From positions 59,232,119 through 59,296,118 of the forward strand of contig CM043952.1 of the NCBI GenBank assembly GCA_014529385.2: a stretch of 64,000 nt of DNA, given 5' to 3'. The DNA comes from Adiantum capillus-veneris (Eukaryota; Streptophyta; Polypodiopsida; Polypodiales; Pteridaceae). This document shows, piece after piece, positions 37,491-48,995 of the stretch. The first letter of the stretch is position 1, and each line of letters opens with the position of its first letter. Both the position numbers and the translations under genes were made by a program. The notes below the pieces were generated by a model. That model was not told where the DNA came from and made no database searches. It saw only the letters and a program-made list of their open reading frames with translations.

Positions 37491-40400
37491 TCATCGTCTC
37501 TTATATGACCTTTGTTTCTTGTTAAGGTTTTGATTTTGGTAAATGTTTGAACTCGACTCACTTGATAGGTCTTTGCTTGTATCTTCTTCACTCTCATATA
37601 AATTACCATAGATGGTCGTACTAGACCTTGAGTGTTCAGTTTCTATACTTGGCTCACTCGATGTTTCCTCAGGTTCTGAATCCATTTCTCCCTGAGATTC
37701 TGTTTCTGATGTGTATTGGCCTGAAGCCTTTGAGGAATCATCGGTTTCACTCTCAGGTAGGTGTGCCTCTTTCTTATCATCGGATGTTACATGCGCTACA
37801 CCTAACATGTTTACTGGTGCAATGTGTGGTATCTCTTCCCCATTTGGTGTTACCCAGGTTGTTCCTCTAGCTCCCCATGTATCTATAGTTGCCGCTAGGT
37901 GTACCCAATCGACATTGTCTGACTCAGCCATTCCGGGTAGGATATCCATATAAGGAGAGTTCTCCCCAATATCCGTGTCTTCGTTACACGTGTAACAATA
38001 CTGTAATGGAGCTGAGTGAATTTTTGTGTCTGATCGATTATCAATGATGAATTTATTTCCTAGAGGATGCGTTCGACCACTTAAAAGATCAACTCGAATG
38101 ACAGAGTCTTGGAACTGTAAGTAGACGTGGTTTTTGGACCAGTCATGCACCATTTTTGCTTCCCTCATGAATGGACGCCCTAAGATCATCTCAAATGACA
38201 TAGGATGCTTGGAAAAATCCATAACAATGAAAGTCTGCCTTACCTTGTGTCCCAAGACCTTTATCCTGAGATCCTTAAGCATTCCAATAGGCGTAACAAT
38301 AGATCCATTAGCCATTTTTACCACTACGCTTGTGGCTTCAAGGTGAGGTCGCCCCATAGACTCCCAACAACTCTTTGTCACCATGCTGAATCCCGCACCA
38401 CCGTCAAGGACTCTCTTTACAGTTAATCCTTTAGTAGTGATTGGCAGAGTAGCATTAGATTCATCACCTTCAAAGTATTGCCCCAACTTGTTAACGGGTA
38501 CTTCAATTACAGATTCATGTCCCGCTAGGTCAGATGGTGGTGCTAAATGTTCCTCATCATTCATTACCGAGTCAGGTTTGTTCATATGTGCAAACTGTGG
38601 TAATCCGGCCTGTAATTCTCCATTGAGGAAGGCTCGAAGGGCTGAGACTAGCTCGAGGTCTTTATATAGTTTGGACATGATGGTGGTTCTAACTTGTGAA
38701 GACATGAAATCCATCAAGTTGGCAACATTTAATGGCATCTTGTGGGACGTAGGACCCTGACAAGAGAATGGTGAAGATGAAATCTCCACTTCCTCAAGGG
38801 GGTCGGGCATTCCCTCACCAAACATTCTCTCTAGTAGGAAAGGTGTGTGTCCACTTTCAGATGTCCTACCCTCACTCTCTTCCCGAATGATACTGGGTAT
38901 AGCTAACGGCCTGTAGTTCTTGTGAGGTTGAACTTGTGTGGGAAACACTATGTCCGACATCTGGATATGTTTGGGTTCAGGTTCTAATGTTCGTTGAGTT
39001 TCTTCCACCAAACCCCTCAGTTGTTGGACTCGTTCAATTTCCACTGTTGGGTTTGGATAGGTTCCAATCTTTCTCTTGCAATCCTCATTTAACGTCTCTC
39101 GTGGCTTATCTTGGGGGTTCGAAACTGGGTGGTTTAACTTTGAATACTCTTTTGGTGCTCGTCGTAATTCCCTCTCGCGATCCTCCTCACTGGCTTTTTC
39201 CTTTGTAGTAATAGCTTTGGTCTCCGTGGTCTCTATCGAATCTGAGTCATCCTCAGGGTCATTCATATACACGGGATCCTCTCCTGTCCCTATGTTAGTC
39301 TTTGAACTAGGTTTTGAGCTAGAAGCATTAAGGGATTTCTTTCTTCGTGTTTTCTTCTTTCTCGCTCGGCCAATGGATGCAGCATCTTTCTCTTCGAGGA
39401 TGTAATTTTGCTTTTGGAGCATCGACCGTGTGAGTGCATTCACTGGTGCTATGTTTATAGTTGGTGGTGTCCCATCAACAATCTCTATTATGTTCAATGG
39501 TGTGATTTTCGGTGCGTTTGGATTGTTAGGACATTGTGCGATCAAATGATCTATGCCACAACGATTACAAGTGAGTATTGGCATTGCCAATGCACTCCCT
39601 TGACTTGTTTGCATTAGTGCGGCATTCTTTTGCATTCTAATGGGGCACTCAGCTACTCGATGTGGTCCACCACATTCGTAGCACTGAAGAGGTGGTCTCT
39701 TGGTAAAACTATTAATGTTTTGGCCTCTTGCTGCTAGGGCAGTAGCTTGATATACCGGTTTGATTTGTCCCCAATGGTCTTCCATATAGTACATGGGACA
39801 CTCCTCAAGCATGTCGACTCCATAGGTGATACTAGAGTCTATGTCCTCTTCGCAATCTACATAAGTATTAGATGACTCGCAACCTATTTGGTTCATAGGT
39901 GTAACTCTTGGATGAGGGGGTTGCGGTCCTAGCACTGGAGGTGGCAACGGTGTGGTTTGGACCACATTTTGGGTTCTAGGGACCATGTGTTGTAATGGCA
40001 ACTGTTGCTCCATGGGTGGGGTAGGCATCAATGCAGGAACTCGAGGTGAGTCTGCCCAAGCTATAAGCGGTCTATTTTCCATGATGCGTTTAAGCATTAG
40101 GCAATCCTTCGCTTGATGGCCATACCTACCACACACGTTACAAGTCCCGTTAAACTTTACTCTGAAAGTAGGGCATTCACTCGTAGTATGTGGGCCCAAG
40201 CAAATTGAGCACCGTTGTTGCTCCCTTCTTGGATACATATGAGTGTTTTGTGGAGCACGATTACCCCTAAGGCTTTCTTGGATGGCCTTTGTGAGATCTA
40301 CCAAAGTCATCTCAGATATCGTTTGCTCTTTCACGATTGGCTTTATCTTCATTGGCTCATGCCCTGATGCTTGCGAGCTACTAGACTTCGGCTCGGCAGA

Positions 40401-40616
40401 CACTCTTTCTCCTGCAATCATTAAATTATCCTCCAATTGGATTGCATTCATGGTGACTGCTTCCCAAGTAGTGATACCTCTAATGACTAGGCCATTATAA
40501 ATACTTTCATGTCGTAGTCCCCTAATGAATCTATCAAGCAATTGGTTGTTGTTGAATCGCTCGTTTGGATTGCATCGAGAATTCAAATTCTTTAGGCGAC
40601 TAATGAAGTCTCTCAC
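37491..40616 (-). CDS. E3 Gag end, four zinc knuckles and first protease
   Basis: An open stretch of 1041 codons. It opens in the Gag core (RDFISRLKNLNSRC, NNNQLLDRFIRGLRHE). Four zinc knuckles follow at about residues 135-148 (CSICLGPHTTSEC), 159-172 (CNVCGRYGHQAKDC), 313-325 (CYECGGPHRVAEC) and 349-361 (CNRCGIDHLIAQC). Three use Cys-X2-Cys-X3-His-X4-Cys spacing and one the usual X4. A long hydrophilic linker with a basic patch (RARKKKTRRKKSLN) precedes the first retropepsin-like domain (LDGGAG at about 38408-38391, EMILGRPFMR near 38190-38160). The C-terminus is an acidic Ser/Glu-rich linker. Confidence 0.82.
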   Translation of the reverse strand: MRDFISRLKNLNSRCNPNERFNNNQLLDRFIRGLRHESIYNGLVIRGITTWEAVTMNAIQLEDNLMIAGERVSAEPKSSSSQASGHEPMKIKPIVKEQTISEMTLVDLTKAIQESLRGNRAPQNTHMYPRREQQRCSICLGPHTTSECPTFRVKFNGTCNVCGRYGHQAKDCLMLKRIMENRPLIAWADSPRVPALMPTPPMEQQLPLQHMVPRTQNVVQTTPLPPPVLGPQPPHPRVTPMNQIGCESSNTYVDCEEDIDSSITYGVDMLEECPMYYMEDHWGQIKPVYQATALAARGQNINSFTKRPPLQCYECGGPHRVAECPIRMQKNAALMQTSQGSALAMPILTCNRCGIDHLIAQCPNNPNAPKITPLNIIEIVDGTPPTINIAPVNALTRSMLQKQNYILEEKDAASIGRARKKKTRRKKSLNASSSKPSSKTNIGTGEDPVYMNDPEDDSDSIETTETKAITTKEKASEEDRERELRRAPKEYSKLNHPVSNPQDKPRETLNEDCKRKIGTYPNPTVEIERVQQLRGLVEETQRTLEPEPKHIQMSDIVFPTQVQPHKNYRPLAIPSIIREESEGRTSESGHTPFLLERMFGEGMPDPLEEVEISSSPFSCQGPTSHKMPLNVANLMDFMSSQVRTTIMSKLYKDLELVSALRAFLNGELQAGLPQFAHMNKPDSVMNDEEHLAPPSDLAGHESVIEVPVNKLGQYFEGDESNATLPITTKGLTVKRVLDGGAGFSMVTKSCWESMGRPHLEATSVVVKMANGSIVTPIGMLKDLRIKVLGHKVRQTFIVMDFSKHPMSFEMILGRPFMREAKMVHDWSKNHVYLQFQDSVIRVDLLSGRTHPLGNKFIIDNRSDTKIHSAPLQYCYTCNEDTDIGENSPYMDILPGMAESDNVDWVHLAATIDTWGARGTTWVTPNGEEIPHIAPVNMLGVAHVTSDDKKEAHLPESETDDSSKASGQYTSETESQGEMDSEPEETSSEPSIETEHSRSSTTIYGNLYESEEDTSKDLSSESSSNIYQNQNLNKKQRSYKRR

Positions 40617-42350
40617 GGCCCTTCACCTTCTTCTCGTTGGGCTTTCTGGAGCTGAGAGGCTACACCCCAAAGTACTCCCTCTCGTAAGTATTCTTTTAAG
40701 AACAGTCTCCTAAGAGTAGAGTAGATCGTTTTCTCTTCTACTGTTAAGGTTCTATACCAATCTCCAGCCTTTCGGCTTAGGGTCAAACTCAAAGCCTTAC
40801 ACTTATGTAGCTCATTGTGCTCTTCCAAGGAATCGCACACATGTTCAAAGACTTCTATATGCTTTCTAGCATCTCCGTCTCCACTCTGTGTGAGCTTAGC
40901 TACTTGAACTGCCTTGCTCCTAGGCTCTCTATCAGGTGCACTACGCATGTTTTCCGCAATAGAGCGACCGATAGTTTGAGCAAATGTTGCCAAATCTCCT
41001 ATTTGAGCAGGTATAATGGGTGTATGTGCTCGTGGAACCACATGTGAGATGGGAGTTGGCCTTGGCCTTGGCATATGCGCGGATCTTGGGTCCCAAATTT
41101 TTTTATGGTGGTGTACCAGACTGTGGTCCAAAGTTTACAGGCGAGGCCCTAGGCATAGGGGGTGCCTGATATGGCATGTTATTATTAAATGGCATGGCTC
41201 CACTTGTATAAGAGCTTGGATAATTCTATTGTGGATTGTAAGCTCTTGGAATAATCGGAGGTGTAGGAGCTACATGAGGCTGAGGTACGACAGGTGCACA
41301 TGATTGATACATACATGTAGGTATAGTTGGGGGCATTGTGCTACTAGGCATCGGCGCAGTGTTAACAAATGAACTCCATGGTGTACTTCTTGTCATGCTC
41401 ACCACTAGGATATGCATGGTAGCCGTAGTGTCATTAAGAGAAAGAGGAGCTAGATCTAGGAAGGTAAAGCTGCCACTTGTGGGCTCAGATTGTACTGAGG
41501 CTCCTGGCAAAACAACATATGGAGGATCAATGGGGCTCACTGAGGGAGTCCCCATTTGTGACAGGGTTGGTTGGTTGGCCTTTCCCGTATCCAAGAATCT
41601 CATTAGGCCTATTGAAGGCATGTTGATCCCTGTGTTCTGTCTTTCTAACTCGACAATCCTATGGAGGACATCACAGACTTTTTGTTGTTGCTCATCTATG
41701 CTAGTAGCACCCGATGTGGATTGTAGAACATCTAACCAACCCACATGATAGGTGTGTCCTGTGTACCAATTAGTTAAAGCTTCTGCTTCTAGGTCATACT
41801 CCCAATTTTCATTTAGGAATATCCCATCTAGGCCTGGCGTGCTGGAGGTTTCCCTTGAAGTGGAAGCATTATTGCTCCCCATAGCTTGCCCCTCCGTGAC
41901 TGCTACCTTGGGAGCACTTGGTTGCTCGGCTGGCATGATTGTTGTCATAGGAGCCTTTGCTTTCAGGGCTTGACTTTGTTCTAGCCTTCGTAGGTTCTCA
42001 ATTTCCCTCTCCCTTGTTGCTTGCTTATAGCGTTTGATCTCTTGCACTTCGGCAAGACTCCTACCATCGGGTAGTAAAACCTCAGAGGGAGATAGTCCTA
42101 AAGGATCCGAAGGTGCAGTGGATGGAACATTCACATGCACACTCTCAAGAAGCATAGGGTCCATTTTAGGCATGAATGAAGAATTTACTTTCCCACTCCC
42201 TTCATTTATTTCATTAACCGCATGTTCGGAGCGAGTAGCTCTACTAAGGGTCTCTTTTAAGCGGCTAAACACGCTGGACCCAGGCTGTGGGCCCATGGCA
42301 TGCATGTCTTGACTTGAACTATCAGGGTTTGGTGTAGGATACCCCTCCAT
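40613..42350 (-). pseudogene. E3 Gag N-terminal region
   Basis: Ser/Thr/Pro-rich N-terminal Gag sequence (from about 42350; ATRSEHAVNEINEGSGKVN, NENWEYDLEAEALTNWYTGH) runs into a Pro-rich stretch and the Gag core (GDWYRTLTVEEKTIYSTLRR, LFLKEYLREGVLWGVASQ) at 41131-40613. It matches E2 19171-20900. Not intact. Confidence 0.8.
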
Positions 42351-43665
42351 GACTTCGTAGTCAGAGGAAGAATCACTAGACGCGATATGAGGATCTTGGG
42401 TCGCGCTACCTTGAGTCTCGGCCGAAGGTCCAGAACCTAGGTGGAGGAATAATGGGTGCCCGCGTAAATGGAGGCACTACCAATATGCTCGTGCTCTAAC
42501 ACTCGTCCAGAGCGTAGGTTCATATGACTTGGATCCCCTAGAAGTGTCAGTGAGGGCCCGTGAAGGCTGCTCACCTAGTAATTTTGTGTGTTTTGCAACC
42601 CAAGTCTTTTCTTATTTATTTATTTTTTGATTTTTTGGTCCTTTTTTTCTGACCCAGCTATAGAATAGAACGTATGATAGCTCAAAACAAGCGTCTCGGT
42701 TAGAGGGACATGCCGTGCTTTACAGCCCTCCGTTTGGTCACTTTATGTCCTCGGAATCCCTAAAACCGTCAATTTCTAGTAGGGAACTAGGCCCAAATTA
42801 GAAAGTCTAAGGGTGCAAGTGGGAAGAGAAGGGAGGAGAGTGGAGGACTTGCCCCACATGCTCTCATTCCCTCTTGAGGGGGTAGGGTATATATATAAGA
42901 GTGAGTCTAGTATATATCACAAGACTGAGGACTAAGGCCTAGGCTTGGGCTTGGGCTTGGGAAAACGATCTCGATCAAAATTTTAGTGTGGCCCCCCAGT
43001 CACTCACGCTTAAATATTTTTGATTTTTTAAAATTTTTTTTGTGGCCCCCCAGTCACTCACGCTTAAATATTTTTGGTTTTTCAAAAAATAAAAAAAATA
43101 AAAAAAATAAAAAAATATAAATATAAATATAAATATAAATAAATAAATAAATAAATAAATATTTATTTTTTGGGCGATGACGCGCGGTTTTGGTGACCCT
43201 TTCTTGGCCACACACACTGTCACCTACCTAACCTCCCAGTCGATAGCTCACAGTTCACAGACAGCTCACCTTATCTACTTACAGTGCTGCTAACCACTAA
43301 CTAATCTACTAACTAATCTGTTAACTACTTACTGACAGTGAGCTAACTGTCCACCTACTTCCTCTCTCATTACCTTGCTATGCAAAGACTGTGTGCAGAC
43401 AAACCTTGACAGAAAACTGTGTACGAACTGTGTGCAACAGAAATTGCTCACTGCCTTCCTACTTATTCATTCCCTGCAAACAAGCTAACGACTACGAATT
43501 GTGGAAAGACTGTGTGCAAACAGAAAACACAACATTATGCAGACAATACAGAAATTAACAACTTGCAGAAAAACAACTCATTCCTCTTCCTCTTCCTCTT
43601 CTTTCCTACTACAAACAACTCATAGGAGAAGCACAAAGTGCCTCTTGGGCTTGGTGCAGGGCGAT
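42351..43665 (-). other. E3 leader between primer site and Gag
   Basis: About 1.3 kb. It contains the counterparts of the E2 leader signals: the TATATATATA word near 42888-42898, the palindrome CCCTCTTGAGGG (42869-42880), CTTGGG hexamers near 42942, and an A/T-rich tract of AAATA and TAAAT repeats (43083-43160). It is then rich in ACTAACT and TGTGTGCA words (43250-43520). No supported ORF. Confidence 0.7.
43083..43160. repeat. AT-rich short tandem repeats (AAAT-type)
   Basis: Runs of AATAAAAAA, ATAAAT and AAAT units in the E3 leader. The aligned part of the E2 leader (18545-18660) is also A-rich but of different detail, as expected of fast-changing simple sequence. Confidence 0.85.
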
Positions 43666-43683
43666 TCCCCGGCAGCGGCGCCA
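43666..43683 (-). other. Primer binding site of E3, tRNA-Asp type
   Basis: On the minus strand TGGCGCCGCTGCCGGGGA lies four bases after the 5' LTR. It matches the tRNA-Asp 3' end complement at 17 of 18 positions and is the counterpart of the E2 primer site. Confidence 0.88.
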
Positions 43684-43687
43684 AAAA

Positions 43688-44273
43688 TGTGCGCTCCTTG
43701 CCACACTGTCGAAGTAAGGGACTTGCCGATACACTGTGTGCGAGCCACAAATGGCTCCAAGCACACAACAAGACTAATCTAGCAAGCTCAAAAGAGGGCA
43801 ATGGTGTGTCACTCACCGCTCTATGCTCCTGTCGTGGAGGATTCCTCGCCGCGATGAAGAAGAAGCTGCAGTCGTGCCGCGCTCAACTGCTTCGCCGCCG
43901 TCGTGCCTTCGTAATGCTCGATCACACACACACTCTCCCTCTCTCTCTCTCACACATACACACACACACGAGGAGGTGAAGAAGAAGAAGATGGAGATGG
44001 AGATGGAGCAAGAGCACTCTTCTATTGCACAAATGAGAGAATTGAGTGAATTTTAGGTTTAGTTGGCTTTTATATGAGCTCACCCCATTCACACTTGGGC
44101 GCCCATGCTTAGCCAACTAGTCCCTTGAATGTCCCAGCTAGAGTGCGCCTCTCATCGGCGATCACTCTTACCCTTTTCCTATTGGTCCGACAAGCCCGGT
44201 ACCTGACTCTACCAAATACATAATACACGTCCGTCGTAGGTGATGGGGTGTCCGTGAGCCGTGAGGGTTAACA
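43688..44273 (-). repeat. 5' LTR of E3 (586 bp)
   Basis: On the minus strand it begins TGTTAACCCTCACGGCTCAC and ends GGAGCGCACA. The TATA box (44074-44068, reversed) and small (GT)n/(GA)n patches are visible. It pairs with 17047-17560 plus 30812-30890. It shares its first 30 bp, TATA region and last 100 bp with E2 LTRs but differs between, so two LTR subfamilies of one family are present. Confidence 0.92.
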
Positions 44274-44278
44274 TGAAG
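44274..44278. repeat. Target-site duplication of E3, right copy (TGAAG)
   Basis: Matches 17042-17046. E1 sequence resumes directly after it. Confidence 0.9.
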
Positions 44279-45067
44279 TCTACTGCGTTCACTTTCATCA
44301 AGAATTGATTTTGGTTTCCAATGGCCATTTTGTAGTTTTATTTCTTAAGTTATGGTCTCATTTTTTCGGTATCTTTGTTGGTGTCTTTGATGCTGGTTTG
44401 GAAACTCAAAAAATCTTTCTTCCCCTTCTCTGAGTAGAAGCTTGGCCCTTACTTGCTCTTTCTCAGAATTCGATATCCCTCTGTTCAATCCATCTTTGTA
44501 AGAATGGTCTTTCAAGTTTACTCGAGTGACTGTCCCTACTTGGTTTAGGTAGAGATAATCATTGCCCCAATCTTGGATCAATTGTATGTGTCTCATGAAT
44601 GGTCTTCCCAAGATAATTTTATAATTGAGTTTCTTGTCAAAGTCTACAATGGCAAAAGTAAGCTAGTAATCAATCCCACAGGAGGTGACTATCACATTAG
44701 CTAATAGGCCCATTGGTTTCTCTATGTATCTATCTGCCAATTGCAGTTTCATTCTTGTTTTCCTAATTACTGGCTTTCCCCAAGCTTCCTAGGTAGCTTT
44801 GGTTGCTATGGCTATGTTTGCTTCACTGTTTAAAATAGCCACAGTCATTACATCATTGTATTGCACCGGAAGGGTTGTGTTTCCCTCATTCCCTTCATAA
44901 TAGTCCCCAACCTTATTCATACGTACCGACTTGACAAGTCTAGCCTGTATCTCTTTGTTTTGCAAAATTTTCAGGTTTATTTGAGATGCTCCTTTTAATT
45001 CCATCCTTCCCATGGTGGTTTGTATATCTCCCCATAGATGTGGCCTCAGTTTCAGTAGCTCACCCAA
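44279..45067 (-). pseudogene. E1 first protease region
   Basis: Minus-strand retropepsin-like remains. VGDYYEGNEGNTTLPVQYND precedes the active-site area (matching YFEGDESNATLPITTKG before the loop in E2 and E3), and MGRPFMRHIQLIQDWGNDYL (matching GRPFMREAQMVHDWSKNHVY) lies near 44611. It continues towards the reverse-transcriptase linker, where E3 has entered. Degraded. Confidence 0.7.
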
Positions 45068-46400
45068 AGTGATTGTGCACTGAATTGGTGTCGAGACATA
45101 ATGGATTATAGGTTAGCCACATCCAAAGTCTGTCTTGACCTTTATAGTTTTGTTGTTTTATAGACCATTGATTTCATTCTAGCCTAAGTAAGACGGTAGT
45201 GTTTACAAGGTTTCAGATTTTGTAGAGTCTGACTATTCAGATCCCCAATCTCCATACAATGACTGTTCATCTAGTTTCATGGATGGTCTATCAAACCGAA
45301 CTTCTTTGATTGATGATGATTTTAGAATGAAGATTCCATCTTTCACTTCCCTAACTTGGTTCCACAGATAGTTTGGCCAATTGTCCTCAACTATTGGCAC
45401 CCCATCCCATCCTTCTTCACTATTAGGAGCTTCTAGTTTAGGTGGTTGTGTTCCATCATTTTCCCAGTTGTTTGATCCTCCCTTTTCTTGAGCTTTTTCT
45501 CTCATAGTTTTGGTCTCAACTTCCGCTGGTTCTCCTATGACTTCTTGCTGAGGATTTTGTGTTTTTGTCAGGGTTTGCATGATTTGCACTAGGTTTATGT
45601 AAGCTTCTAATTTAGCTACTTCCATTTCAGGAATTGGATAGTTTTTTCATTAGTTTTGCAACGTTTGCTCGGCTTTTAACCCAGCTTGGAAAGCTTGCAA
45701 AACTGCATTGATTGGTTTGTAAATTTTATCAACCAAAACAGATCTAGCCGATTTTGGTTCTGGTTTCTTAAAATCTATTGAAAGAGTCTGCATTTTTTCT
45801 TCTATCTCCTTTCTATCTTTCCTTCGATCTCCTTTTGCTATGTTTGTCTCTTGAGTTTGTATCTTTTGCATCTTTCCTTCTTGGAGTTTTTGGAGGAATT
45901 ATTGGATTTATCAGATTAAGTTTACATTTTTTTGTTTGTTTTTCTTGGTTTGTTCTCTAGTCATCACTTGAATAGGAATTATTAGTTCCCCTTCTGATGA
46001 ACTACTTGGCATCACTTGAACTATGTTTAAGGCAATTTTTCCTTTGTTTGCTAAGTTCCTAGAGCAGCTTTCAAAAAAGTGCCCACCCTTGCGTTTGCAA
46101 GCTCCGCATTATACCTCTATAAGTCTTCCATTCTGATCTGGTTCAAGACAATCATTTTTCCAATGGTTATCTGCTCCACACTAATGAAAATTTTTACTTT
46201 TTTGGTTTGGACATTGGCTTGACCATAGGTGGTCTTGCTCCTTGGTTTTGCAATAAAATAAATAGGTGCTGTATCAGTGGGTGCTTGACACATCATCTCA
46301 ATAGGGAGCGGAGTAGGTTGGTTATACCACTCTTCTTCTATACCCATTGTTCCTGAACTAGTCTCATGATATGGAGTAACCGATACTAGCACCTATTCCT
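45068..46400 (-). pseudogene. E1 linker between Gag and protease
   Basis: Hydrophilic Lys/Glu/Gln-rich minus-strand coding remains in several short open stretches (for example 45625-45233 and 45871-45650) without a recognised domain. The position equals the long linker of E2 and E3. Confidence 0.5.
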
Positions 46401-47197
46401 TTGCTTGTTTCTCAAACACCATGTACTTGATCAATATAGATCTATTCCCTGGAAGTGGTGGTTGCTGATCCAACACCGATTGTGGTTGCTCCACATTCAT
46501 GGGCGATCTTTGCATAGGTGCCATATTGGGTGGGTATCTACACATGGGTTTTCCTTGTGGCCTCATTGGCACATACCGGACATTTCCATCATATTTAGGC
46601 TTGTAGTAGCACTCATTTGTCTCATGATTAGTCCATCATATTTAGGCTTGTAGTAGCACTCATTTGTCTTATGATTAGTCCATCATATTTAGGCTTGTAG
46701 TAGCACTCATTTGTCTCATGATTAGTCCATTCTCCTTCAATGGTGCACCATTTTAACTGTCTTTGTTTTCCAATAGGTTGTCCCTGATTTGGTCCCTACA
46801 TTGGGCCCCACATTGAAATCCTTTTCATGTTGATCATCATATTGTTCATCCATTTAAGCATGTCCTCTATCGCATTTGCAGGAGCTACATTAGCTGATCC
46901 TACTTGTACTGGTACAATGGACGTGTTTTGCTCGCTCTGTGTATTTTTAGCTTTTCTTTCCTTATTAAGGATCTTGCAATCATCACACAAGTCAATCATA
47001 TCTAGACTGCGCGCTTCCCAAGTAATATGTTTTTTGCTATACAAAATAGCATGCAAATCTTTGTTTAATAGCCCCTCTAGAAATAGTGAGACTAGCCTTT
47101 CCTTGGCTGGAATCTCCAACTTTGGGCATCTGTCGATGTACTGCCTCATTCGACTCACGCTATCTCTGACAGTTTCTCCTTGTTTTTGTTTTGAAAA
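46401..47197 (-). pseudogene. E1 Gag core remnant
   Basis: The stretch 47195-46796 shows the Gag core (KQKQGETVRDSVSRMRQYID, RLVSLFLEGLLNKDLHAILY) followed by Lys/Asn-rich sequence. It aligns in style with RDFISRLKHLNSRC and LLDRFIRGLRNEGIYNGL of E2. The zinc-knuckle area just beyond contains a 47-bp tandem repeat (46586-46726). The gag-proximal end abuts R1. Confidence 0.65.
46586..46726. repeat. 47-bp tandem repeat, three copies
   Basis: The unit beginning CCATCATATTTAGGCTTGTA starts at 46586, 46633 and 46680. The copies differ by about one base, so the triplication is recent compared with the age of E1. Confidence 0.92.
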
Positions 47198-47417
47198 TGT
47201 AATGGAAATGGCCTATTAACTTTGAGAGTAGCGAAAATTAGAGAAAGTAGTTTTGTGAAACTACTTTGTGAGCATAGCGGGTGAACTTAATTGATGGTAG
47301 CATTTAGTTAACTTGGCATGAACAATAGTTGAGGATCGGATTTATGTGGAGCCGCCCCCCCTCCAATAGGAATTTTTATTAGGCATGACAATAGTTGAGG
47401 ATCGGATTTATGTGGAG

Positions 47418-47475
<58 letters not shown>

Positions 47476-48010
47476 AGTATGCATTTGTATAATAGTTTCT
47501 CCCATCAGGAGAGACTTGGTACATTACAATCTTTTGTGTTCCTTGTGACCTAGGTGATGCAATGAAGATGCAAAGATTCATGCATCACGAGCATAACATA
47601 AACTTTGTGGAAATCATTAATTAACACCTTTGAAGGTGGAGAGAGCTAACAGGGAATGAGGGAAGGGAAGAAGAAGAAACCTTTCATAGGAGAAAGAATT
47701 AGTTCCTCACTTATCATCACTCTTCTTGCTAGAATACATAATAGCATAGTAACGAAGACGGGTAAGATGGCAAGCTTAAGCATTGAATCATGTCTCTTGG
47801 TTGGATTTGCATTCCATAGCCAAGAGTGTTGGTGTAGGCTCTCAACATCTCTACTTGCTTGGTGAAGGAGATGTAGCTCTTGCACTTTGCACTTCACACA
47901 ATGAGAGTGTGTGTGGGAGAGTATACCCCTCAAGCAACCCCCTAGCTCACTTTGGTTGACCCCCCCCCCTTGTAGCTCACGATTGAAGATCATTGGACCT
48001 CTCTAGGCCT
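47198..48010 (+). repeat. R1 copy A: LTR-like fragment inserted at the gag end of E1
   Basis: Matches 59345 to about 60165 in the same orientation, with clear but diverged similarity throughout. Shared words include GGCATGAACAATAGTT, GA(T/C)CGGATTTA(T/C)(G/A)TGGAGC, CTCTTGGTTGGATTTGCAT, CCAAGAG(T/TT)GTTGGTGTAGGC and CATTGGACC. Copy B follows a polypurine tract, so the family is probably an LTR of a Ty3 element. In copy A the stretch GAGGATCGGATTTATGTGGA occurs twice (about 47331 and 47398). Its right end lies within 25 bp of the E1 5' LTR. Confidence 0.6.
47421..47472. repeat. Poly-C tract (C52)
   Basis: About 52 C in a row inside R1 copy A. Copy B has only a short C run at the matching place (CTTCCCCCTCC, near 59562), so this is a large expansion. 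Exact length is uncertain in any assembly. Confidence 0.9.
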
Positions 48011-48033
48011 AGCCAATCACATGCAGGGGCATC

Positions 48034-48754
48034 TGCCAAGCCTCACCATATCAATGCTAGCAAAGCAAGAACCATAGACATAAAAAATATCATCCGTGGG
48101 ACGTAGCTGACCTGACTAGTGTGTGGAACAAGAGATAGATAATCTCTCAAAAAACCCAAGTCTAAGCCACTCCTACCTATCTTAGTCTCAAATGTGTGTC
48201 AGACATCAGAGGCTACTTTCCTTACCACAAGCTTGATCCAATGATTTTGCATAGCTACAAGTCTCCGAATGCAACAAAACTTTATGCCTAGTATGAGCAG
48301 AGTATCCTTAACGCTCTCGTGTACTCAAATGTCATTTCTGACACTCGAAGAAAATCACGCATAAGATAAACACTTTATTTTAGGTCAATCAATTTTGGCA
48401 CCCGATGCACTCTACAGCTTCCTCTAGACGTGCTCTACCTATCCCTAAGATAAAAAAACCAACTTTGGTACATATATTGTGCATAGGAAGCAAAATCAGC
48501 TTGTAGACATCACGACTAAAGACACACTTTCATTGTGAGAAACTTATGTTAAATGGAAGAGCTTTCACCTAAACACATTGGTATGATTGGAATAGCAATG
48601 CAACAATGTACGAGAGAGACACGATGACTCGAAGAAATAGTAGAATCACGTTGATCTTCTGTAGCAAACGCTTACTTTCATTATCCAAAAACTTAGGTTT
48701 TTAATTATAAAAATAGGCTTTTATACCTTATCCAAGGTTCAAAGAATGGATTCC
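48034..48754 (-). repeat. 5' LTR of E1, part
   Basis: Aligned from TGCCAAGCCTCACCATAT with 5604-6333 of the 3' LTR, roughly 85% identity. The match ends at GAATGGATTCC where the copia LTR begins. The remaining 220 bp expected from the other copy were not found to the right of the copia element. Confidence 0.75.
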
Positions 48755-48981
48755 TGTTACCATATACATGTGGTAGTGATGTGTGTGAACACACTAGGAC
48801 TGCCGGGGCATTTTTTCCCTCTTTAGGAGGTTTTTCCCCCCGTGCATTGTATATACGCCCATCACTCTAGGGCTATCTATCTTTCCATTGCACACTAAGT
48901 CAAACACTCTCTGTTGTGTGGCTTGAGCTTCCTTCATCTTCTCCAACCTGTGTGTGTTTCTCTGCAACCCTAATTCCAACA
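48755..48981 (+). repeat. 5' LTR of the copia element (227 bp)
   Basis: Begins TGTTACCATATACATG and ends CTAATTCCAACA. It includes a T/C-rich block (TTTTTTCCCTC, TTTTTCCCCCC) and a TATATA word near 48850. The boundary is set by the break in E1 LTR similarity on the left and the primer site on the right. Confidence 0.8.
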
Positions 48982-48983
48982 AT

Positions 48984-48995
48984 TGGTATCAGAGC
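48984..48995 (+). other. Primer binding site, initiator tRNA-Met
   Basis: TGGTATCAGAGC, exact complement of the 3' end of plant initiator tRNA-Met, two bases after the LTR. This is the usual primer of plant copia elements. Confidence 0.92.
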
